Below are positions 62,253 through 64,000 of a DNA stretch of 64,000 bases, piece after piece. Source of the DNA: Temperatibacter sp965603205 (GTDB lineage: Bacteria; Pseudomonadota; Alphaproteobacteria; Sphingomonadales; Kordiimonadaceae); NCBI GenBank assembly GCA_965603205.1, contig CBFDCC010000001.1, positions 124,001 to 188,000 of the forward strand. The letters are read 5' to 3'. The notes beneath the pieces are model-generated. The model saw only the letters and a program-made list of their open reading frames with translations. It was not told the DNA's origin and searched no databases. Made by a program: the position numbers and the translations under genes. Position 1 is the first letter of the stretch. Each line of letters starts with the position of its first letter.

Positions 62253-64000
62253 ATGAGTGCGCCCATTAAAGTAGCGATCAGTGATTTGGCGAAAAAAGAT
62301 ACTTTTTGCACTGAGGAGCAATATTTTGATTTGTATCAGCAGTCCATTGATGATCCAGAAAAATTCTGGGGTGAACAAGGAAAACGCCTTGATTGGATAA
62401 AGCCTTATACAAAGGTCAAGGATACCAGCTTCACAGGCGATATTATAGTCAAATGGTTTTATGACGGTGTGCTGAACGCTAGCGTCAATTGTATTGACCG
62501 TCATTTACCAGCCAAGGCTGATACAACTGCGATTATATTTGAAGGTGATGAGCCGACGGATAATCACCATATTAGCTATGGTGCGCTCTACACAGAGGTT
62601 TGTAAATTTTCCAATATGCTGAAGGCGCGCGGTGTGGCAAAGGGTGACCGCGTTACTATCTACATGCCGATGATACCTGAGGCTACCTATGCCATGCTCG
62701 CTTGTGCGCGTATTGGTGCGGTCCATAGTGTTGTCTTTGGTGGTTTCTCGCCAGAGGCACTAGCGGGCCGTATTAAGGATTGCACATCTACATTTGTGAT
62801 TACGGCGGACGAGGGTGTGCGCGGCGGCAAGGTCATCCCGTTAAAAGACAATGTGGATAAGGCAATCCAGATTTGCGGTAATGTTGAAACCGTGTTGGTG
62901 GTACGCCGCACGGGTGGTGATATTGATTGGACAGATGGTCGCGATGTTTGGCATCATGAAATGGCGGCAGTGGTAGAGGGTGACTGCGTGCCAGAGCCAA
63001 TGGATGCTGAAGATCCATTATTTATTTTATATACATCAGGTTCAACAGGTCAGCCTAAAGGGGTTTTACATACTACGGGTGGTTATATGGTTTGGGCCTC
63101 GATGACGCATCAGTATGTTTTTGATTACCATGAGGGTGATATCTATTGGTGCACCGCCGATGTTGGTTGGGTGACGGGCCATAGTTATATTGTCTACGGT
63201 CCACTGGCCAACGGTGCGACCACATTAGTATTTGAAGGGGTGCCCACATATCCTGACGCGGGGCGTTTTTGGGATGTGGTTGACCGCCATCAGGTTAATA
63301 TATTCTACACTGCCCCCACGGCAATCCGCGCCTTAATGGCTGTGGGTGATGATATGGTGAAAAAATATGATCGCTCCTCCCTGCGTTTGTTGGGTTCAGT
63401 GGGCGAGCCGATTAATCCAGAGGCTTGGAACTGGTACTATAATACCGTGGGTGACGCCCGCTGCGCCATTGTTGATACATGGTGGCAAACAGAAACGGGG
63501 GCTGCGATGATTACACCACTACCAGGGGCGACACCGCTTAAACCTGGTTCGGCCTCGAGACCCTTTTTTGGTGTTCAGCCAGCGCTTGTTGACGCGGACG
63601 GTAATTATATTGAGGGGGCTGGCGAGGGTAATCTGGTGATCAAGGACAGTTGGCCGGGGCAGATGCGTACGGTTTACGGCGATCACGAGCGGTTTAAACA
63701 GACATATTTTTCCACCTATGAAGGGCTTTATTTTACGGGTGATGGCTGTCGCCGCGACGAGGATGGTTACTATTGGATTACGGGGCGTGTTGATGATGTG
63801 ATTAATGTGTCGGGTCACCGTATGGGCTCGGCTGAGGTGGAAAGCGCATTGGTCGCCCACCCTCAAGTGAGCGAGGCTGCTGTTGTTGGCTATCCCCATG
63901 ATATTAAGGGTCAAGGCATCTATGCTTATGTCAGTTTAAATGCTGGCACGGTGGCTAGTGATGACCTGCGCAAGGAACTGGTTGCATGGGTTCGCAAGGA
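62253..64000 (+). CDS. acs: acetyl-CoA synthetase, 3' end beyond the window
   Basis: ATG 62253 with AAAGGGAG upstream; 582 codons are visible of about 650. It opens MSAPIKVAISDLAKKDTFCT and carries the Acs features DDPEKFWGEQGKRLDWIKPY, RHLPAKADTTAI, phosphate loop TSGSTGQPKGVLHTTGGY, WWQTETGA and GYYWITGRVDDVINVSGHRMG. Activates acetate to acetyl-CoA. This is the canonical long Acs, distinct from the ligase at 11565. The frame is open to the last base. Confidence 0.95.
   Translation, partial: MSAPIKVAISDLAKKDTFCTEEQYFDLYQQSIDDPEKFWGEQGKRLDWIKPYTKVKDTSFTGDIIVKWFYDGVLNASVNCIDRHLPAKADTTAIIFEGDEPTDNHHISYGALYTEVCKFSNMLKARGVAKGDRVTIYMPMIPEATYAMLACARIGAVHSVVFGGFSPEALAGRIKDCTSTFVITADEGVRGGKVIPLKDNVDKAIQICGNVETVLVVRRTGGDIDWTDGRDVWHHEMAAVVEGDCVPEPMDAEDPLFILYTSGSTGQPKGVLHTTGGYMVWASMTHQYVFDYHEGDIYWCTADVGWVTGHSYIVYGPLANGATTLVFEGVPTYPDAGRFWDVVDRHQVNIFYTAPTAIRALMAVGDDMVKKYDRSSLRLLGSVGEPINPEAWNWYYNTVGDARCAIVDTWWQTETGAAMITPLPGATPLKPGSASRPFFGVQPALVDADGNYIEGAGEGNLVIKDSWPGQMRTVYGDHERFKQTYFSTYEGLYFTGDGCRRDEDGYYWITGRVDDVINVSGHRMGSAEVESALVAHPQVSEAAVVGYPHDIKGQGIYAYVSLNAGTVASDDLRKELVAWVRK

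Overview
The window looks like chromosomal DNA of an alphaproteobacterium that can respire nitrous oxide, probably a marine or aquatic one of moderate GC. The reasons are the core block aroA / cmk / rpsA / ihfB / lapA-like / pyrF with a TIGR02300 zinc-ribbon gene beside it, a TAT-exported clade I NosZ with NosR and NosX, and several families of short palindromic intergenic repeats. The genus cannot be read from the sequence alone.

Layout. (1) 1-3.6 kb: the end of a CusA-type copper/silver RND pump, a CusF-like periplasmic metallochaperone and a PepSY membrane protein. (2) 3.8-8.6 kb, minus strand: a 1595-residue RTX/VCBS adhesin-like protein with a 306-bp tandem repeat, then a truncated hemolysin III remnant. 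(3) 9.0-16.8 kb: two divergent units. The minus unit has a racemase-fold protein, two NTF2-like paralogues and a RidA-family protein. The plus unit is four genes joined by ATGA overlaps: acyl-CoA synthetase, fused E1 alpha-beta, lipoyl E2 and an acyl carrier protein. (4) 16.9-31.6 kb: a low-oxygen stress and energy island with CbpM/CbpA, PEP synthase, an FtsH-like protease, a formate/nitrite channel, an archaeal-type AMP phosphorylase, PRPP synthetase, an MBL/beta-CASP nuclease, a universal stress protein, a host-attachment-family protein and a P-type ATPase. An FNR-type palindrome lies before the AMP phosphorylase gene. (5) 31.7-40.7 kb: nosRZDFYLX, preceded by an FNR-type box placed ideally over a TATAAT box, with a decayed tatA/tatE remnant in the leader.

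(6) 41-45.7 kb: mreB without mreCD, a PEBP-family protein, then a small accessory island ending at tRNA-Ala(GGC). The island holds a chimeric ORF (acyl-CoA ligase fragment fused to an XRE-type HTH), a DUF2235 hydrolase with a DUF2188 protein, and a divergent HTH / ImmA-IrrE pair. Three copies of an 18-bp operator-like element lie between the divergent genes. This island is my best candidate for an undescribed system. (7) 45.7-64 kb: housekeeping genes (aroA, fetB-like, cmk, rpsA, ihfB, lapA-like, pyrF, rpmI-rplT, pheST, a methyltransferase, an EamA exporter, the start of acs), interspersed with a lineage-specific palindromic repeat family, one copy of which supplies the last codons of the lapA-like gene.

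How it fits together: FNR-type control probably turns on N2O respiration and the stress/nucleotide-salvage island when oxygen falls. Copper pump genes and NosL/NosD/NosF/NosY supply or manage copper for NosZ, and NosX and NosR supply its electron-transfer flavin chemistry. These links are inferred from family knowledge and gene order, not measured.
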